Origin: Notamacropus eugenii
Lineage: Eukaryota > Chordata > Mammalia > Diprotodontia > Macropodidae
Direction: 5' to 3'
Assembly: GCF_028372415.1 (NCBI RefSeq)
Contig: NC_092875.1
Location: 355,252,233-355,316,232 of the forward strand
DNA length: 64,000 bases
A model generated the notes under the pieces. That model searched no databases. It worked only from the letters and a program-made list of their open reading frames with translations, and was not told where the DNA came from. Each line of letters starts with the position of its first letter. The first letter of the stretch is position 1. The position numbers were made by a program, and so were the translations under genes. This document shows, one piece after another, positions 10,076-22,169 of this stretch.

Positions 10076-10995
10076 CTTCAGAGTGTTCATTCTTAATGAT
10101 TCAGCACTTGCTTATCTTCAACACAAATGAATACTTACTAACCATATAATGAATTATGCTGGAAATAACTGAATTATTTTCCCACTTATTTCAGTAGCTC
10201 CATCTTACTTTTGATTCATCTTCCATTTATAGAAATCTAACAATTGAGCACCAAAGGGAAAATATCAAAAGAGCAAAAATATTCTGAAAGCAATATTTGT
10301 AGTAATATTAGTAGTAATCTAGGTAACATATGTGATCTTGTGAGTTTTATAGATTCTTTTGGTTATTAATTATTATTTTAGATAAGATTTCATGTCATAC
10401 TAGTGAAGGAAATGGTAATATGAACAATCTCTGGCACCTAAGTATTTTGTGGAATTGACTGGCTATTGCTCCATAAGCAAAATAATTTGAAATTTTTTTC
10501 ACTTCTTCAGTCACCACAGTCAAAATATACAAATTGGTTTTCTTAAAGTATGTTGGTGAGCAGAACTAGCCGTAGGCAAACTGTGCAATGTTTATCTTTT
10601 GGGTCCTCTGTTCTCTGTTCCTGGTATCTTACATACTATGCTTGTCTACTACCCAACTCTTTTCATTTCAAAAACAAATGTTTACCTTGCAGTCAACTAA
10701 TTCTCACTAAAGTATTAAAGTATTTTTCATTTTAACAAAACTCAAGTACCTAAAGATTCATCAAGCCCTTAGTGACAGGATTACTAAACTGGTAATTAGG
10801 GAGATGTTATAGACAAAACATAACTGAAATTTAGGAAAGTATTTTGTAAAGTTTCTCAGAATCTTCTGATGATAAAGATGGAGAGATCTAGGCTGGATCT
10901 GAGTTCTGCAAACTATAGTCTTTGAGTTAGATGGTTTTTCAGGTTCTAGATCCTACCCACATTCCTACAGACTCTAGCTGCTCAGGATTAGCAAG

Positions 10996-10998
<3 letters not shown>
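10076..10998. other. Unique AT-rich sequence, no gene seen
   Basis: No coding frame beyond chance length and no repeat recognised. Confidence 0.5.
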
Positions 10999-11068
<70 letters not shown>

Positions 11069-11145
11069 CAGAGACAGAGAGAGACAGAGAGACAGAGAGA
11101 GAGAGACAGAGAGACAGAGAGACAGAGAAACGGAGACAGAGACGC
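10999..11145. repeat. (GT)n followed by (GAGACA)n compound microsatellite
   Basis: About 54 bp of GT followed by about 90 bp of GA/CAGA units. Frames crossing it give poly-CV, poly-RE or poly-SL peptides, which are artefacts. Confidence 0.95.
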
Positions 11146-11499
11146 ATACATAGAAACCAGTAAGTTTTGAACTGTGTGAAAATTAAATGGAATATTATAT
11201 TATGGATATTATATTAAGAATTCTCTAATCCATTCTTCCCAAAGTTACAAAAATAATCTTTCTAGGAGTCTTTCTGACTTGGAAGAGATAATAATCATGA
11301 ATTCTAATCCTTTGAGTGAGATGAATTACTGTCAGCCTTTACCCTCTGATCTGTCAATGGGTCGTAATTTCTTCTAGGCGTTACCATTTGCTTTACCTAT
11401 ACACTTTCTTGATGCCTAGACATATACTGTTGAATGTTTAGGAATTCCAGGCCTTTCTTTGAAGCCTGCAACTGAAATTTCTTTTAAATATTGTTTCTC

Positions 11500-11605
11500 T
11501 CAGTATGAAGGCCTTAAGAGTCCAGACCAACTCATTCTTTCTATTTGTATCCACCACACTTGATATAAATGCTTGACACATAGCAAGCACTTAATAAATT
11601 ATTTT
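11500..11605 (+). mobile_element. L2/MIR 3'-end relic
   Basis: 'tatttgtatccaccacactt ... gcttgacacatagcaagcac' ends in TTAATAAA, the typical degenerate 3' end. Confidence 0.5.
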
Positions 11606-12454
11606 CATTCATTCATTCATTTATTCTCTCTGGTTACATCACTTGTTTGCTCAAAAACCTTTGGTCTTATTATTCAAAAAATCATAGCCCTAATTGTTAG
11701 TTTGCAAAAAACCAAATTGTTTTACTGTCTAGTAATCCATGCAGTGGCTTCTCAAGAATTCCTGGAATGTAGAGTGTCAGTATCCCTTCCAGATCAAGCT
11801 CCTCATGAAAACTATGGCAAGAAGAGGCACTTCAGTAGGCACTGGCATACCAAGGCTTCTCCTGGGAACCTCTTATTCAGTAGGCATGGCCTTGGTCTCG
11901 GTGGTGAAATGTTTGGCCTGATCATGGTGGGGACAAAAGTAAACACAGGTTCTTGAATCTGTTATAAATTATCAAAAATAATTATGATTAGTTCCACTGG
12001 GTATAATAATTGAAGAAAAAAGTGGGGTGTCATTGGGCATTAGCCATAGTTACTTTGTATGCAGAGTTTGTGGTCACCATCTTTTAAGTCCTGAAGGCTG
12101 CTTTCTGTACTAAGAAATACAGAATGCAGGCGCTGGAAAGGACATTCAGAGGTTATCTTTTGTTTTTTGCAACATTCCTGCTTAGGAAGGAAAACATTGC
12201 CACCACTACCCTCCCCCCAACCCCCACTTTGAGACATTACATTTCACTTAGGATTAGCTCTATTTTTTTCTTCTTTATATAGCATCATCATTTTTTTCTG
12301 CAACTTCTATTCATTGCTTCTATAGTTGGCCTCTGTGATCTCTATGATCAAGCAGAATAAGTCAAATCCTCCCCCTGAAGGGAAATAGGAGTGAAAAAGA
12401 AATCACACTCCATCAGGAGCTATGAATTTCCTCTAGGGAAAACAGAAATTCCTC
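11606..12454. other. Unique sequence, no gene identified
   Basis: Overlapping frames at 11573-11956 and 11739-11921 show no domain. I looked for retrocopy signals (A tail, flanking duplication) and saw none. Confidence 0.45.
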
Positions 12455-12589
12455 AGATTGGCATTTAAGGGCTTTCGCAGCCTGGCTCTGGCCTACATTT
12501 CCAGACCTATTTCACATTACTCCATCATGTCCTTTGGTATAGCCAAACTAGTTTACTTATTACTCCTAAAACTCCACATTCCATTTCCT

Positions 12590-13090
12590 CTGTCAGTAAG
12601 CCAATAAGCACTTATTAAACACTTCATAGTGTCAGGCATCATTCAGAGTTCTGAGGATACACATACAAGCAAAAAAGGGAAGATGGTCTTTTCTCTCAAG
12701 GAGCTCACATTCTAACAAGGGAAGGGAACACATAAGAGACAAATGAAAAGTATATGTGCGTGTGTTTGTAGGAGGGATGAGGATTCAGGGAAGATACCCA
12801 TGTGAGGTATGGTGACAAAGTATGGAGACTTAGAAGCAGAGCTGGGAGAAGAATTGAAAAATGAATGTCTGAGGACTTTTATTAAAATAGAAGTTCTAGG
12901 AGCAACTTGCCAATGAGAGAAGTGAGTTTGGGGAGTGGACTTATGCCCCAGGGTGAGAAGGCTGCTTGGCTAAATGAATTCCAGCATGAGAAGACAGCTG
13001 ACGCATGGGAGCAAAGTTGGAGAAGTCAGAAGCAGAGGCCAGGAGAGGAATGAAGCCTTTGCATAGGTTGGGTACTAGGGCTAGGATGCA
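12590..13090 (+). mobile_element. Marsupial CORE-SINE-like repeat (Mar1-type)
   Basis: It starts 'agccaataagcacttattaa', continues 'tgtcaggcatcattcagag', 'aaggagctcacattctaac' and 'agggaacacataagagac', and has a long purine-rich 3' part. It is the longest copy of this family in the window. Confidence 0.55.
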
Positions 13091-13329
13091 TTTTTTTCCT
13101 TACCACCAATATAGTGCTTCCTAAATTTATATTTAGCTCATCTTTGGTGCTTAACTTTAGCTGAAACATTCCTAGTTTCCCTAATTTTTACACCTTTTCC
13201 TACCTTGACCTAGATCATATTTATTTGTGTCTGTATGTTACATCTCCCCAGTAGAATGTTAACTTCCTAAGGGTAGGGAACAGCATTTTTTCATTATATC
13301 TTTGTACCTTAAGTGATACTAGAATGTTT

Positions 13330-13501
13330 TGCTGTTTTCTTCTCCCACTTATTTTACAGGTCAGGAAATTTAGGCAGATAGGATAAGTGACTTGACCAGG
13401 GTCACACAGCTATTAAATGTCTGGGGGCAGTTTGAACTCAGGAAGATGAGTCTTCCTGACTCCAGGCCCAGCTCTCTATCCACTGTGCCACATAGCTGCC
13501 C
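13330..13501 (-). mobile_element. Marsupial tRNA-derived SINE
   Basis: On the minus strand it reads GGGCAGCTATGTGGCACAGT, then GGATAGAGAGCTGGGCCTGG, then the 'gagttcaaac' B-box region and 'ctgtgtgaccctggtcaagt'. This matches the copy at 57160 in order and spacing. Confidence 0.8.
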
Positions 13502-13550
13502 ACCTAGCACACAGTAAGCCCTTAATCAAATCTTATCCACTGATTGATTG

Positions 13551-14392
13551 AATCTCCTTGCCAGTTGCCTGGATTTCTATCATCTGCAAATCTGATAAAT
13601 GTGCCATTTCTGACTTCATCCAAATTATCCAATATCCAAACAACACAGTGCCACATACACAGAATCATGGAAGGCATTTATTAGCGATATCTAAGACTAT
13701 TAATGATAACCATATCTGGATGCATGAAACAAACAAAAAAAAGGGCCAGCCTAGAAAAAATGCCCCCCAAATCCTTTTGTTTTGTACAGTCCCTTTCTTT
13801 TTCTACAATGATGAAAGTGGCAGTGGAAAATGGGTCATAGTTTGCTAAGAATTACCTAGGTTTTAGGTCCCATTTGCTATTCTGAGCAAGCACTTACTTG
13901 ATGTGGGTTCCTAAGTGAAGTGGAATTTGTTTTAGGAAAGGCTGCCCAACTCTTTTAGAAACAGGAAAATAAAATTTTCTTAGGTGACTTTAATTGCCAA
14001 TTAAACCATTCTATCTCTCCTTAACCAATAAGCAAAAGCTGATTCATGAGTGGAAATACTGACCTAATTAGCTCTACGCACCTTCTGTCTTCTTTTTTTT
14101 TTTTTTTTATTTATAGATAGCTCATCCTGCTTCTTTGGTCATTTGACTGTCTCACCTACATTCAATAAAACCAGTGTTCTGGGACTTCAGCTTTAAGAGA
14201 CTTTCTAATGCAATTTGGAACTTCCTTAAAGGTGTTCAGGTATGGGGATTTCAGAAAGTAACTAATTCTTCCCAAGATGCCTCACATTTTTAACGTTGCT
14301 ACATTAAGAACTAGTCCCAGGACTTAACTACTGATAAGCATTTGGTAGAAGCAAGAAAGTGTTTTCTACAGGCTAGATGGAGTGAATGAATG
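13551..14392. other. Unique sequence, no gene identified
   Basis: A 96-codon frame at 13558-13848 has no motif I recognise. It is AT-rich and unlikely to be coding. Confidence 0.45.
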
Positions 14393-14455
14393 GATGGATA
14401 GATAGAGCATTTATTTAGTGATTACTCTGTTCCAGGCACTGTGTTAAACATGGGG
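14393..14455 (+). mobile_element. Mar1-type repeat fragment
   Basis: 'catttatttagtgattactctgttccaggcactgtgttaaaca' matches the start of the family and stops where an RTE-tailed SINE begins. Confidence 0.5.
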
Positions 14456-14690
14456 GATTTGTTGTGATTGTCCTTCATTCTTGAAGAAGACCATGACATC
14501 AGGGAGATAATGACATGACTTGTAGTTGACTTTGATTTGAGTGAGAGAGGGCTGTGCAAGGGCACCAAGCCTCACTTCTCCTCCAGAGCCATCTGGGTTC
14601 AGTGGCCAGATACTCATCAGGACCACTGGAGATGGTCCAAGATGCAATGGGAGATGCTGGCCATTTTAGGCTAAGATGTTTTCCTTTTTT
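14456..14690 (-). mobile_element. RTE-tailed SINE
   Basis: On the plus strand the unit starts GTTGTGATTGTCCTTCATTC and continues 'ttgaagaagaccatgacatc', 'gagggctgtgcaagg' and 'ccagagccatctgggttcag'. The plus-strand start is similar to the 3' end of the RTE at 55303, read in the same direction, so the SINE lies on the minus strand with its 3' tail at 14456. Related copies lie at 35925, 52511 and 53080. Confidence 0.65.
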
Positions 14691-15560
14691 TAATACAGAA
14701 TTTAATTATTTTTCAGTTTCCAACATTCACTTCCATAAGACTTTGAATTCAAAATTTTCTCCCCACCTCCACCCCAGGACAGCAAACACCCCATCCACTC
14801 CTTCCTCATCTTTCCTCCCTTCTATTACTCCCTCCTTTTTCCATCCCCTCCCCTCTATTTTCCTGTAGGGAAAAATAGATTTCTATACCCCATTGCCTGT
14901 ACATCTTATTTCCCAGATGCTTGCAAAAACAATTTTTAATATTCGTTATTAAAGCTTTGAGTTCCATATTTTCTCCCTCTCTCCCTTCCCAGCCACCCTC
15001 ACTGAGAAAGTAATTAATTCAATATAGGTCATACATGCAAAACACTTCCATAATTGTTATGTTGCAAAAGACTAACCACATATTCCTCTGTCCTATCCTG
15101 CCCTCCATTTATTCCATTATCTCTCTTGACCTGCCCTCCCACAATAGAAATTGCTTCTAATTATCCCTTTCCCCAATTTGCTGTCCCTTCCATTATCTTC
15201 CCTCCCTTATCCCCTTCCACCCTGCCTTTTTGCAGGGTAAAGTAGATTTCCATATCCAATTGAGCGTGTGTTATTCCCTCCTTAAGCCAAATCCCTTGAA
15301 AGCAAGGCTAACTTATTTCCTTTCATTTCCCCCTTCTCCCCCTCCATTGTAAAAGCTCTTTCTTGCCTCTTTTATGTGAGATGATTTGCTACATTCTGCC
15401 TCTCCCTTTCTCTTACTCCTAGTACATTCCATTCAACATTAAGTTTTATTTTTTAGATATACTCCCTTGATATTCAGCTCAACTTATGTCTTCCAAGCAT
15501 ATATGTATGTATATACACACACAAACATACACCCATGTACATATACATACCTACACATAT

Positions 15561-15596
<36 letters not shown>

Positions 15597-15998
15597 GATA
15601 TACATATATATGTATATGTATATTTCCTCTAACTATCCTAATACTGAAGAAGGTCTCGAGCTACAAATATCATCTTTTTATGTGGGAATGTAAACAGTTC
15701 ACCTTTAATAAATCCCTCATGACTTCTCTTTCCTGTTTACCTTTTCATGTTTCTCCTGACTCTTGTACTTGAAAGTCAAATTTTCTATTCAGCACTGATC
15801 TTTTCAACAAGAATACTTGGAAGTCCTCTATCTCATTGAAATTCCATTTTTCCCTGTAAAGTATTATACTCAACTATACTGAGTAGGTGATTCTTGGTTT
15901 TGATCCTATCTCCTTTGACCTCTGAAATATCATATTCCAAGCCCTTTGATATCTTAGTGTAGAAGCTACAAAACCCTGTGTTATCCTTATTGTATTTC
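14691..15998 (-). mobile_element. Older HAL1, 3' part (continues at 18635)
   Basis: On the minus strand the 3' end reads '...gaatgttggaaactgaaaaata', preceded by a long purine-rich 3' region and, near 15780-15960, the end of the ORF1 C-terminal domain. At 15998 it is cut by another HAL1. The continuation of its ORF1 region resumes at 18635 ('ccacaatacttgaatagttt', compare 'ctacaatacttgaattgttt' near 17230 in the inserted copy). Confidence 0.75.
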
Positions 15999-18634
15999 TT
16001 TTTTTAAAAAAAATTATTTATTTTTTTAGTTTTCAACATTCATTTCCATAAGATTTTGAGTTCCAAAATTTCTCTCCACCTCTCTTCTCTGCCCACCTCA
16101 AGACAGTGTGCACTCTGATTACTCCTTCCCCACAATCTGCCCTCCCTTCTACCACACCCTTCTCTTCTCATATTCCCATCCCCTCTATTTTCTTGGAGGG
16201 CAATATAAATTTCTATACCCTATTGCCTGTATATCTTATTTCCCAGCTGGATGTAAAAACCATTTTTAGCATTCATTTTTAAAACTTTGAGTTCTAAGTT
16301 TTCTCCCTTCCTCTTTCCCCACCCATCTCCACTGAGAGGGCAAACAATTCGATATATGTTATATATGTGTAGTTATGCAAAAGACTTCCATAAAAGTAAT
16401 GTTGTAAAAGACTATATTTCTCTCCATCCTATCCCCCCCCATTTATTCTATTCTCTTTTGACCCTATCCCTCCTCAAAGTATTTACTTCTAATTACATCC
16501 TCCTCCCATTTGCCCTCCCTTCTATCATCCCCGCACGCCCTACTTATCCCCTTCTCCCCTACTTTCCTTTAGTGTAAGATAGATTTTTATAACAAATTGA
16601 ATATGCATATTATTCCCTCCTTGAGCCAAATGTGATGAGAGCAAAGTTCACTTTTTCTCTCTCACTTCACCTCTCTTCCCTTCCACTGAGAAAGCTTTTT
16701 CTTGCTTCTTTTACATGAGAGATAATTTGTCCCATTATATTTTTCCCTTTCTCTTCCCAATATGTTCCTCTCTCACCCCTTAATTTTATTTTTTTTAGAT
16801 ATCATCCCTTCCTATTCAACTCACCCTGTGCCCTCTGTCTACATGTAATATAATCCCTCCTACTTCTCTAACACTGAGAAAAGTCTCAAGAGTTATAAAT
16901 ATTATCTTTCCATGTAGGAATGTAAACAGTTCAAATTTAGTAAGTCCCTTATGATTTCTCTCTCCTGTTAATCTTTTCATGCTTCTCTTGATTCTTGTGT
17001 TTGAAAATCAAATTTTCTTTTCAGCTCTGGTCTTTTCATCAAGAATTCTTGAAAGTCCTCTATATCATTGCATGACCATTTTCCTCCCTGAAGTATTATA
17101 CTCAGTTTGGCTGGATAGGTGATTCTTGGTTGTAATCCTACTTCCTTTAACTTCTGAAATATCATATTCTAAGCCCTTTGATCCCTTAATGTAGAAGTTG
17201 CTAAATCTTGTGTTATCCTGATTGTATTTCTACAATACTTGAATTGTTTCTTTCTGACTGCTTGCAATATTTGCTCCTTGACCTGGGAACTCTGGAATTT
17301 GGCTACAATATTCCTAGGAGTTTATCTTTTTGGATCTCTGGTGGTCAGTGAATTTTCTCAATATTTATTTTACCCTCTAGTTCTAGAATATCAGGGCAGT
17401 TTTTCTTGATAATTTCGTGAAAGATGATGTCAAGGCTATTTTTTTTGATCGTGGCTTTTGGATAGTCCCATTATTTTTAAATTGTCTCTCCTGGATCTAT
17501 TTTCCAGGTCAGTTGTTTTTCCAATGAGACATTTCACATTGTTTGCTATTTTTTCATTCTTTCAGCTTTGTTTTATAATTTCTGGATTTTTCATAAAGTC
17601 ATTAGCTTCCATCAGCTCCATTCTAATCTTTAAGGAATGATTTTCTTTGGTGAGCTTTGGGACCTCCTTTTCCATCTGTCCAATTCTCCTTTTTAGGGCA
17701 TTGTTCTTTTCATTGGCTTTTTGGGATCTCTTTTGTCATTTGAGTTAGTCTATTTTTTACAGTGTTATTTTCTTTAGCATTTTTTGGGTCTCCTTTAGCA
17801 AGCAGTTGACTCATTTTTCATAATTTTCTTGCATAATTTTCTGATTTCTCTTCCCAATTTTTGCTGTATTTCTCTTACTTGATTTTCAAAATCCTTTTTG
17901 AGCTCTTCCAAAGCCTGAGACTAATTCATATATTTCTTGGAGGCTTTGTATGGAGGAGCTTTGATTGTGTTTTCTTCTGATTACATGTTTTGGTCTTCCT
18001 TTTCAACAAAGTAAGATTCTGTAATCTGATTCTTTTTTCAGTTTTTGCTCATTTCCTCAGCAATTTACTTGACTTTTGAGCTCTGTCAAGGTAGATCTCT
18101 GCTTCTAGTGGATGTGGTGAGTATACCGTCAGGCTCTTGATTCCCCCACAATCTGTGAACCTAGAGCTCCAGAAGCAGTTACTATCTCTGCCTCTGCTGC
18201 TGCTGTGGCTGCTGTGGGTTCCTCTACCCTTCCCCCTCTGCCACCCTGGTGTTGGGGCTAGACCACTCCACTCTTCCCCCAGTGATCCCACAGGCTTTTT
18301 CCACTGACCTTCCAATTTGTCCTTGGGGTTTTGGAGTCATGAAGTTGAAAATTGTCACAGGTGCAAGAGATTCAGTTTCCCCAAGGTCTGCTCAGGTTCT
18401 GTCTGTGCCTGGTGGCCCATGCTGGATTGAGCCCTGCCCCTTGCATGGTGTGATAGATACTTCCCAGCAACTTTCCAGGCTGTCTTGGGCTGGAGATTTG
18501 CCTCACTCTGTCATTCTGTGTGTTCTCGTGCTCCAGAATTTGTTTAAAGCCATTTTTTATAGGTATTTGGATGGGCTTGGGGACAGTGCTCTAGAAAATG
18601 CTTGCTGTTACTCAGCCATCTTGGCTCCACCCCT
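15999..18634 (-). mobile_element. Full-length HAL1 (half-L1) inserted in an older HAL1
   Basis: The element starts on the minus strand at 18634 with GGGGTGGAGCCAAGATGGC, which includes a CCAAGATGG motif like the YY1 site at the 5' end of human L1. A 5' region of about 650 bp, a degraded ORF1 and a purine-rich 3' region of about 970 bp follow. No ORF2 is present between ORF1 and the 3' end, which is the definition of HAL1. Flanks ATTGTATTTC (15989-15998) and ATTGTTTTTC (18635-18644) differ at one of ten positions and look like the target duplication. Confidence 0.82.
16977..17990 (-). pseudogene. ORF1: HAL1 ORF1 (L1 ORF1p-like) pseudogene
   Basis: L1 ORF1p is a trimeric RNA-binding chaperone with a coiled coil, an RRM and a C-terminal domain. 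Here the C-terminal domain is open for 62 codons (16977-17165) and contains GLQPRITYPAKLSI, followed by GGKWSCNDIEDFQEFLMKRP, which match the end of L1 ORF1p in order. Upstream (17166-17500) come the relics of the RRM, and 17500-17990 is rich in Lys/Glu/Asn codons as expected for the coiled coil. Stops and frameshifts break the frame at several places, so no full protein can be made. Confidence 0.75.
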
Positions 18635-18915
18635 ATTGTTTTTCCACAATACTTGAATAGTTTCTTTCTGGCTACTTGTAGTATTTCCTCCTTGACCTGG
18701 GAACTCTGGAATTTGGCTACAATATTCCTAGGAGTTATCCTTCTCTTTCAGGAGGTGATCAGTTAATTCTTTCCATTTCTATTTTACCCTCTGGTTCTAG
18801 AATATCAGGGTAATTGTCCTTGATACTTTCTTGGAAGATGATGTCTAGGCTCTTTTTTTGATTGTGTTTTTCAGATCATCAATAATTTTTAAATTATTGA
18901 GGCCTATATTATCAA
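18635..18915 (-). mobile_element. Older HAL1, 5' remainder (ORF1 region)
   Basis: It runs parallel to 17220-17500 of the inserted HAL1: 'ctccttgacctgggaactct', 'ggaatttggctacaatattc' and 'accctctggttctagaatat' occur in both. The copy is cut off near 18915, so it was 5'-truncated when inserted, or lost its 5' end later. Confidence 0.72.
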
Positions 18916-19370
18916 AGAAGGGAAGTGTATGTGAGCAGGAAATTAAAGAAGGTAAATCTAGAGGAGGATAGAGTGACACAGATCATTCCAGATCAAGGCT
19001 AAAGAAACATAAAATGATTAGCCTAATGAAGAGGAAATAGGGGATATGATAGTTGCCATCAGGCATTTCATGCTTTTTCATGATAGTGAAGACTTGGGCC
19101 CTCATGATATGACTAGAGACTTAGGTAGAAGTTGCAGAGAGACAGATTTCCACTTCATGTAACAACAAAAAATACATAAAAATTATCACTGTTCCACAGA
19201 AGAATGAACTGTTTTGGAAGGTAGAATAACTAGAGGTCTTTTGTGTGAAGGCTACATAGTTAATTGCTAATTATTTGTGTTGTTTTGATTGCTGCTCAAG
19301 TAGGAGTTAGACTAGATGGTCTTTGAAGTTCTTTCCAATTTTGTGATTTTGTGATTCTGTGATATTGATA
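18916..19370 (+). mobile_element. Ancient interspersed repeat with THER1-like end
   Basis: The end 'gagttagactagatggtctttgaagttctttccaa...gtgattctgtga' is typical of old mammalian MIR/THER1-type and related repeats. The upstream part (18916-19300) reads like a known old repeat, but I cannot name it. Confidence 0.4.
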
Positions 19371-19776
19371 ACAACCTGTGTTCAATATTTGGCATCCCTT
19401 TATAGGTGGTGATCAGTAATAACTCTTTTGTAAGACAGTTGCAGTCAACCATAGTTCATATATTTGCATTTAATATGGATAGAGATTGTTATTAGAAGTG
19501 ACAAGCAATCGCAGTGATCTTTCAAATGTTTGGAAATATTTTTCCAAAAATATTTTTATCTATTTGTCTGTTTGTAGCTGAAGGTACTAAAATTTCAAGT
19601 GTACATCTGCATATTTGTCTTTAGCTATGAAAAGTCATTGCACTTCACTATTCTGCCTTTTCATATCATAACCTAGAATAATTTCAGCTGGTTTACTAAA
19701 CTATGGATTTGGGTTGGAGTTTGATTTGCTTATTGAGTTTCTAAGTCAGAAATGTTAGGCTGACTTTATTTTTTGG

Positions 19777-19845
19777 CTTACTAGAGTTTTGTTTCTTTTG
19801 AGGCAATAGAGCTTACTAGAGTTTTGTTTCTTTGGAGGCAATGTT
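19777..19845. repeat. Two-copy short tandem duplication, period about 35 bp
   Basis: GCTTACTAGAGTTTTGTTTC followed by TTT(T/G)GAGGCAAT occurs twice in a row with one difference in that stretch, so it is fairly recent. Confidence 0.85.
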
Positions 19846-20389
19846 TCTTTGGTTGAACTCATGATCAATTAATAACTTGACACAGCTTGTCTCATGCCAA
19901 TGGTCATTTTCTGTAGCTAGCAAAATATGGAGAGTTTTGTTTTCCTTTCAGGCAATTTGTGTGATCTGATATTGAACAGGTGTTGAATTTCTAGGTAAAA
20001 AAATGGCTTCCATGCTCAAGAATTCCTGAAGAAAAATTAGCCCAGAGGAAACATGATTTCCTGAACCAGTTCATACTATTTTCATGATACCATACAGAGA
20101 AAAAAATTAATGCTTAGCCAGACTTCCTTTTTGGGCCACCCTTTCTCTGTGTCTGACTCAACTAACATTTTGGAAGAAGATATAGTTCAATTCCAAATTT
20201 AGGTCAGAAAATTTGTAAACAGAAAAGCAAGTGATTCGATCATGATTTTTCACTAAAAGCAGAATTCAGCAGGGGCACCTTTGTTTTGGTATTTAGTATA
20301 GCACTGGTATCACATTTTTGAATTTGGTTATGTAAATATGATATTTCTATAAGGAAAGTATGCAGGCACCACCCCTTTTGTCATTCTCC

Positions 20390-20560
20390 CTCTATTAGAT
20401 TGTAACTTCCTTGAGGTCAGAAACCATTTTGCTTTCATACAGGGTGTCCTAAAAGTCTTAGAGGCTATTAAAACCAAAAATTACATTAAGATTTTTGAGA
20501 AACCTTATGTTTGCATCCCCCATGCTCAATACATAACATCTAATAAATATTTCTCCATTC
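20390..20560 (+). mobile_element. L2/MIR tail interrupted by a short DNA-transposon end
   Basis: 'ttgtaacttccttgaggtca' (20399) and 'catctaataaatatttc' (20528) look like two halves of one L2/MIR 3' end. Between them lies AGGGTGTCCTAAAAGTCTTA (20441-20460), a terminal sequence similar to 62545-62564. Confidence 0.4.
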
Positions 20561-21021
20561 ATTTACTCATTCAATGATTCCTACCTTGGGCAAAACACAG
20601 ATAACATTTATCTGTTAAGGAATTCATTGCTTAGCTGTGCTCTGCTTGTGGTATATATCTTTCATTTCTGGATTTAGGGACATTTATTTCACCTTTGGAG
20701 ATAGAGAAGCATATATAGAGAGAGGAAAGTACAACATATGGTGCACATGCAGAACCAATTTAGCATTATATTGGCTGACTAGTGTGCTGGAAAAAACTAA
20801 TTAAACTTAAACTTCTTAATGTTGGCAATCAAATTTAATTAATCAAATGCATGTAAGCATTAGTTTATATTATCTATCAGACAATGCAAATGTTAACCCA
20901 TTAGGAACATATTACTAACCTGATTTCCTAGGGCTTCCTGGTAAATGTGTATCATATTAGTACTCAGTGATAGTATTTCCTCTCTTCCTGGCTAAAGGCC
21001 TGTGTTTCCCTCTAACATGGT

Positions 21022-21159
21022 TTTCTCTGTCAATCAGTCAGCACTGCCCTCAAATGAATACAGGACATTCTTGCGTTTCAAGTGTGGGGAGTGCAGGTGA
21101 AAACCTTATTTACATTCCAAGATCAGGCTGAAGACTTTATGTTTCTGGTGGGTTTTTTA
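21022..21159 (+). repeat. Left arm of a long inverted repeat
   Basis: 138 bp, starting TTTCTCTGTCAATCAGTCAG and ending GGTGGGTTTTTTA. The reverse complement of 22170-22307 matches it over the whole length with 10 mismatches and no gap (92.8%). Not a repeat family I know. Confidence 0.93.
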
Positions 21160-22169
21160 TATTGCTATAAGCATTATCCAAATTCTGATAGCTGATTAGC
21201 TTAGCTAACCTTAGCCCATGACAAAAGGAAACTTATCAATCAAATATAAAATCATTTATAAGTGCTTGTCAATTGTTCACTAGATCTGGGGAATATACAG
21301 AGCATTAACAATTTTTTTACCAAATTTGGGAGATATACATATGTCATTACCAAACTATTCTACTCAAGCCCTTTTCTTATTCCAGAAAAACAACTTTTAT
21401 GAAAACTACATATGTCATAAAATGAAAGCTTAAAACACAGTGGAGTCAATTCTGTCAAGGCCACAAACATTCTCACTGTATATTGGGTAGAGGGTGTTTG
21501 CTGGTAAGAAAATTAATACTAAAACAGAAGGAGGGTTTGTACTCCATACTGATTTAGATTTTCATCTACTTAATCCCTTATTCTGCTAATGTCATAGCAA
21601 CTTGATCTTTTCCATTCTCAATTCAAAGAGTATTTGCTGACTACTTTTTATCGTACTATGTACTCAGTAGCAGAGTACGGATTTTAGGATATAACAAGAT
21701 CCCTGTTCTCAAAGCATTCATATTTTTGTTGCAATTTTAAATTTATTTTTGACATTTTTATTGTCATCATTATGACATTTTTCTTATTATCAAGTTCATA
21801 TATTAAAGATAATGGGAAGGATGTATAAGTTTATAAAATGGACGTGTTTAGACCACAAACTTCAAGAGCTCTTCCTAAATTATCTATATAGCTCTGAAGT
21901 ATTGTGAAGATTTTATTTGAGTGATCATCAAAAAACTATCCAAGCTGAAACAAAGTTAATGTGCTACAAAGTTAAACTATGTCTAATTTAAATGATGAAT
22001 CTGAAAGAGGTTGCCTTCCCAGAACCTTAGTCTACCTTTAGGTTGGATTGATCTTGATGCAAAACTTACATTGAAAACCTTAAAAGAAACCTGGGGGGAA
22101 TATACTTCTGAGCCTTCTGACAGCAGACAACAAATTATTGCATTGTGCCACTTCTAAATATTTTCTTTC
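21160..22169. other. Spacer between the inverted-repeat arms
   Basis: 1010 bp, AT-rich, with no open frame of note. A weak Mar1-type fragment may lie at 21620-21725 ('gctgactactttttatcgta', 'aagatccctgttctcaaagc'). Confidence 0.55.

Larger units (their letters stand above)
12455..13550 (+). mobile_element. L2/CR1-type LINE 3' relic with two nested SINEs
   Basis: Three blocks follow in the order of one element: 12455-12589 ('gcatttaagggctttcgcag', 'ctggctctggcctacatttc'), 13091-13325 ('gaatgttaacttcctaaggg', 'atatctttgtacc') and 13502-13550 ('cacctagcacacagtaagcc', 'ctgattgattgaat'). The gaps are filled by other repeats, so the LINE was there first. Confidence 0.55.
19371..21021. other. Mostly unique AT-rich sequence
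   Basis: No gene seen. It holds a short tandem duplication (19777), an L2/MIR tail split by a DNA-transposon end (20390-20560), and otherwise nothing I can name. Confidence 0.5.

Noticed and set aside
10931..11170. Frames of 70-79 codons with CV and RE repeats
   Set aside because: Pure translation of the GT and GAGACA microsatellites.
11573..11956. Retrocopy of a host gene (frames of 60 and 127 codons)
   Set aside because: No family recognised, and no A tail or target duplication found.
18249..18656. 135-codon plus-strand frame
   Set aside because: Antisense of the HAL1 5' region, which is GC-richer and so has fewer stops.
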